7,853 bases of DNA from JBFHKO01 sp041595355 (GTDB lineage Bacteria; Pseudomonadota; Gammaproteobacteria; Enterobacterales; Aeromonadaceae), in NCBI GenBank assembly GCA_041595355.1, contig JBFHKO010000120.1, positions 1-7,853 on the forward strand. Direction: 5' to 3'. This document shows, piece by piece, positions 6,051 through 7,853 of the stretch. The stretch's first letter is position 1. The number at the start of each line of letters is the position of its first letter. Both the position numbers and the translations under genes were made by a program. The notes under the pieces are model-generated. The model saw only the letters and a list, made by a program, of their open reading frames with translations. It was not told the DNA's origin and did not search any database.

Positions 6051-7457
6051 ATGAAAGTCAAAACCCGTTTTGCGCCCAGCCCCACCGATTTCCTGCACGT
6101 CGGCGGTGCCCGTACTGCCCTCTACTCCTGGCTGTTTGCCCGTCACAACCAGGGCGAGTTCGTCCTGCGCATCGAGGATACCGATCTGGAGCGTTCCACC
6201 CAGGCGGCCATCGATGCCATCATGGAGGGCATGACCTGGCTGGGACTGAACTGGGAAGAGGGTCCCTATTACCAGACCCGGCGCTTCGACCGCTACAACG
6301 CCGTCATCGACCAGCTGCTGGCCGAGGGCAAGGCCTACAAGTGCTACTGCTCCCGGGAGCGGCTGGACGCCCTGCGCGAAACCCAGATGGCCCGGGGCGA
6401 GAAGCCTCGCTACGATGGTTGCTGCCGTGACAGCACGGTTGCGCATGCCGACGATGAGCCCCATGTGATCCGCTTTCGCAACCCCGTCGATGGCGTGGTG
6501 GTCTTCGATGACCAGGTGCGCGGCCGTATCGAGTTTGCCAACACCGAGCTGGACGATCTCATCATCCGCCGCACCGATGGCGCCCCCACCTACAACTTCT
6601 GTGTGGTGGTGGACGACTGGGACATGGGCATCACCCATGTGGTGCGCGGCGAGGATCATGTCAACAACACCCCGCGCCAGATCAACATCTACCAGGCGCT
6701 GGGGGCGCCCGTGCCGGTGTTCGCCCACGTTTCCATGATCCTCGGCGATGACGGCGCCAAGCTCTCCAAGCGCCACGGCGCCGTGAACGTGATGCAGTAT
6801 CGCGACGACGGCTATCTGCCCGAAGCGCTGCTTAACTACCTGGTGCGCCTGGGCTGGTCGCATGGCGATCAGGAGATCTTCTCCGTGGCGGAGATGATCG
6901 AGTTGTTCACTCTGGATGCCATCGGCAAGTCCGCCTCCGCCTTCAACACCGACAAGCTGAAATGGCTCAACAACCACTACATCCGCAGCCTGGATCCCGA
7001 GTACGTGGCCCGGCAGCTGGTGTGGCACATGGACGATCAGGGCATCGACTACCGCAATGGTCCGGCGCTGAGCGAGGTGGTGACCCTGCTGGCCGAGCGC
7101 TGCCAGACCCTGCGCGAGCTGGCCGGCCAGAGCCGTTACTTCTTTGAAGAATACGAGGCCATCGACGAGGCGTCCGCCAAGAAGCACCTCAAGGCGGCCG
7201 CCAAGGCGCCGCTGGCCCTCATTCGTGACAAGCTGGCGGCACTGAGCGACTGGGAGCGGGAGCCGCTGCATCAGGTCATCCAGGATACCGCCAGCGAGCT
7301 GAACCTCGGCATGGGCAAGGTAGGCATGCCGCTGCGGGTGGCGGTCACTGGCCTGGGCCAGTCGCCCTCCATCGATGCGGTGATGCAGCTCATCGGCCGC
7401 GAGCGGGTACTGGCGCGCCTGGATCGCGTGCTGGCCCAGCTGGAGAGCGCCGCCTGA
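6051..7457 (+). CDS. gltX: Glutamyl-tRNA synthetase GltX
   Basis: This 468-residue class I synthetase (E. coli 471) charges tRNA-Glu in the cytoplasm and supplies Glu-tRNA for translation and tetrapyrrole synthesis. The Rossmann domain holds FAPSPT (7-12) and the HIGH-type LHVGG (15-19). The KMSKS-type loop is KLSKR (237-241); its Ser239 matches the E. coli site phosphorylated by HipA. The YNFCVVVDDWDMGITHVVRG block (181-200) and the conserved anticodon-binding C-terminal half with MGKVGMPLRVAVTG are present. Two differences from E. coli stand out: residue 13 is Asp instead of Gly, and the zinc-site residue His127 is Asp, while Cys98, Cys100, Tyr121 and Cys125 are kept. The start is ATG 6051, with AAGG 7 bases upstream. 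Extending to TTG 6021 would add 10 unrelated residues. Its likely promoter is at 5965-5993, and the gene ends before a strong terminator. Confidence 0.97.
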   Translation: MKVKTRFAPSPTDFLHVGGARTALYSWLFARHNQGEFVLRIEDTDLERSTQAAIDAIMEGMTWLGLNWEEGPYYQTRRFDRYNAVIDQLLAEGKAYKCYCSRERLDALRETQMARGEKPRYDGCCRDSTVAHADDEPHVIRFRNPVDGVVVFDDQVRGRIEFANTELDDLIIRRTDGAPTYNFCVVVDDWDMGITHVVRGEDHVNNTPRQINIYQALGAPVPVFAHVSMILGDDGAKLSKRHGAVNVMQYRDDGYLPEALLNYLVRLGWSHGDQEIFSVAEMIELFTLDAIGKSASAFNTDKLKWLNNHYIRSLDPEYVARQLVWHMDDQGIDYRNGPALSEVVTLLAERCQTLRELAGQSRYFFEEYEAIDEASAKKHLKAAAKAPLALIRDKLAALSDWEREPLHQVIQDTASELNLGMGKVGMPLRVAVTGLGQSPSIDAVMQLIGRERVLARLDRVLAQLESAA

Positions 7458-7482
7458 GCGCCGCCGCCAGCAACGCTACGTC

Positions 7483-7507
7483 AACCCGGCCCTGGTGCCG
7501 GGTTTTT
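7483..7507 (+). terminator. Rho-independent terminator of gltX
   Basis: The hairpin pairs AACCCGGC (7483-7490) with GCCGGGTT (7497-7504) across a 6-base loop. The GC-rich part of the stem is followed directly by five T (7503-7507). It lies 25 bases past the gltX stop and separates gltX from the tRNA-Ala genes. Confidence 0.93.
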
Positions 7508-7536
7508 CGTCCCGAGCGGCCGCCGCGCGGGTGGGC

Positions 7537-7551
7537 GCTGCACTTTGCAGC
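7537..7551. other. Small perfect stem-loop between gltX terminator and tRNA-Ala promoter
   Basis: GCTGCA (7537-7542) and TGCAGC (7546-7551) are perfectly complementary around CTT. No T-run follows on either strand, so a terminator role is unlikely. The rest of the 7508-7598 gap contains no reading frame I can support. Confidence 0.3.
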
Positions 7552-7598
7552 ACTCTGGCTGGATAATCGGCAATTGACCCGGCGGCGCTATTTTTTTG

Positions 7599-7627
7599 TT
7601 GACAGCCTGCGGCCTGCTGCCTAATAT
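7599..7627 (+). promoter_or_regulatory. Strong sigma-70 promoter of the tRNA-Ala cluster
   Basis: A perfect TTGACA (7599-7604) and TAATAT (7622-7627, 4 of 6) are separated by 17 bases. Seven T (7591-7597) lie just upstream of the -35, like an UP element. The -10 is followed by GCGCCTC, a GC-rich discriminator of the kind linked to ppGpp/DksA control. Transcription would begin near 7634. Confidence 0.85.
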
Positions 7628-7635
7628 GCGCCTCG

Positions 7636-7656
7636 CTTGCCGGGAACAGCGGCAGG
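7636..7656 (+). other. Hairpin in the tRNA-Ala precursor leader
   Basis: CTTGCCG (7636-7642) pairs with CGGCAGG (7650-7656), with one T-G wobble and a 7-base loop. It lies between the predicted start of transcription and the tRNA, so it would form at the 5' end of the precursor removed by RNase P. Function is not shown by the sequence. Confidence 0.35.
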
Positions 7657-7682
7657 CAGACCAGCAAATCAGGAAGTGTTGT

Positions 7683-7758
<76 letters not shown>

Positions 7759-7796
7759 ATTTCCCGATGCGTGTGCGGCACGTTGAAAACCGTCGT

Positions 7797-7853
<57 letters not shown>

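Noticed and set aside
6027..7271. 414-residue open frame on the - strand opposite gltX
   Set aside because: It mirrors gltX codon structure (Val/His/Gly/Leu-rich), has no motif, and lies antisense to a full-length conserved gene.
7590..7597. T-run read as a second terminator before the tRNA-Ala promoter
   Set aside because: No stable GC-rich hairpin lies directly upstream. The tract adjoins a perfect -35 and fits an UP-like element better.

Overview
The window looks like ordinary chromosome from a high-GC gammaproteobacterium. GC is about 65% by eye over most of it and lower, near 57%, in the first 0.7 kb. Several features point to Gammaproteobacteria: an RcsF lipoprotein followed by TrmO, a cydD-cydC pair, a glutamyl-tRNA synthetase colinear with the E. 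coli enzyme, and tRNA genes with encoded CCA ends. A member of the Aeromonadales (Aeromonas, Oceanimonas, Zobellella or similar) is my best guess, from remembered protein similarity and base composition. No search was run.

Layout. 1-726 (+) is the C-terminal end of a PglL-type O-oligosaccharyltransferase cut by the window edge. Converging on it is a leftward block: cydD (5537-3741), cydC (3734-1983), rcsF (1886-1491) and trmO (1489-782). cydD and cydC form a tight operon for the heterodimeric ABC exporter needed to assemble cytochrome bd. rcsF and trmO are nearly fused, with one base between stop and start. A TATAAT-like box between cydC and rcsF suggests that this second pair also has its own promoter.

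From about 5.7 kb everything reads rightward: a two-gene tRNA-Gly cluster (anticodons CCC then TCC), gltX (6051-7457) with a clear Rho-independent terminator, then a strong sigma-70-like promoter driving at least two nearly identical tRNA-Ala(GGC) genes. The second tRNA-Ala is cut by the window edge. The right half is therefore a translation-supply cluster: two tRNAs, an aminoacyl-tRNA synthetase and two more tRNAs.

The left half holds respiratory-oxidase assembly, an envelope-stress sensor, a tRNA-Thr modification enzyme and surface protein glycosylation. I see no mobile element, CRISPR array, defence island or new multi-gene system. The observations worth a second look are small: a zinc-ligand substitution and a HIGH-loop substitution in GltX, a one-base acceptor-stem difference between the tRNA-Ala copies, nested dyads over the putative cydDC promoter, and the lower GC of the glycosylation gene.
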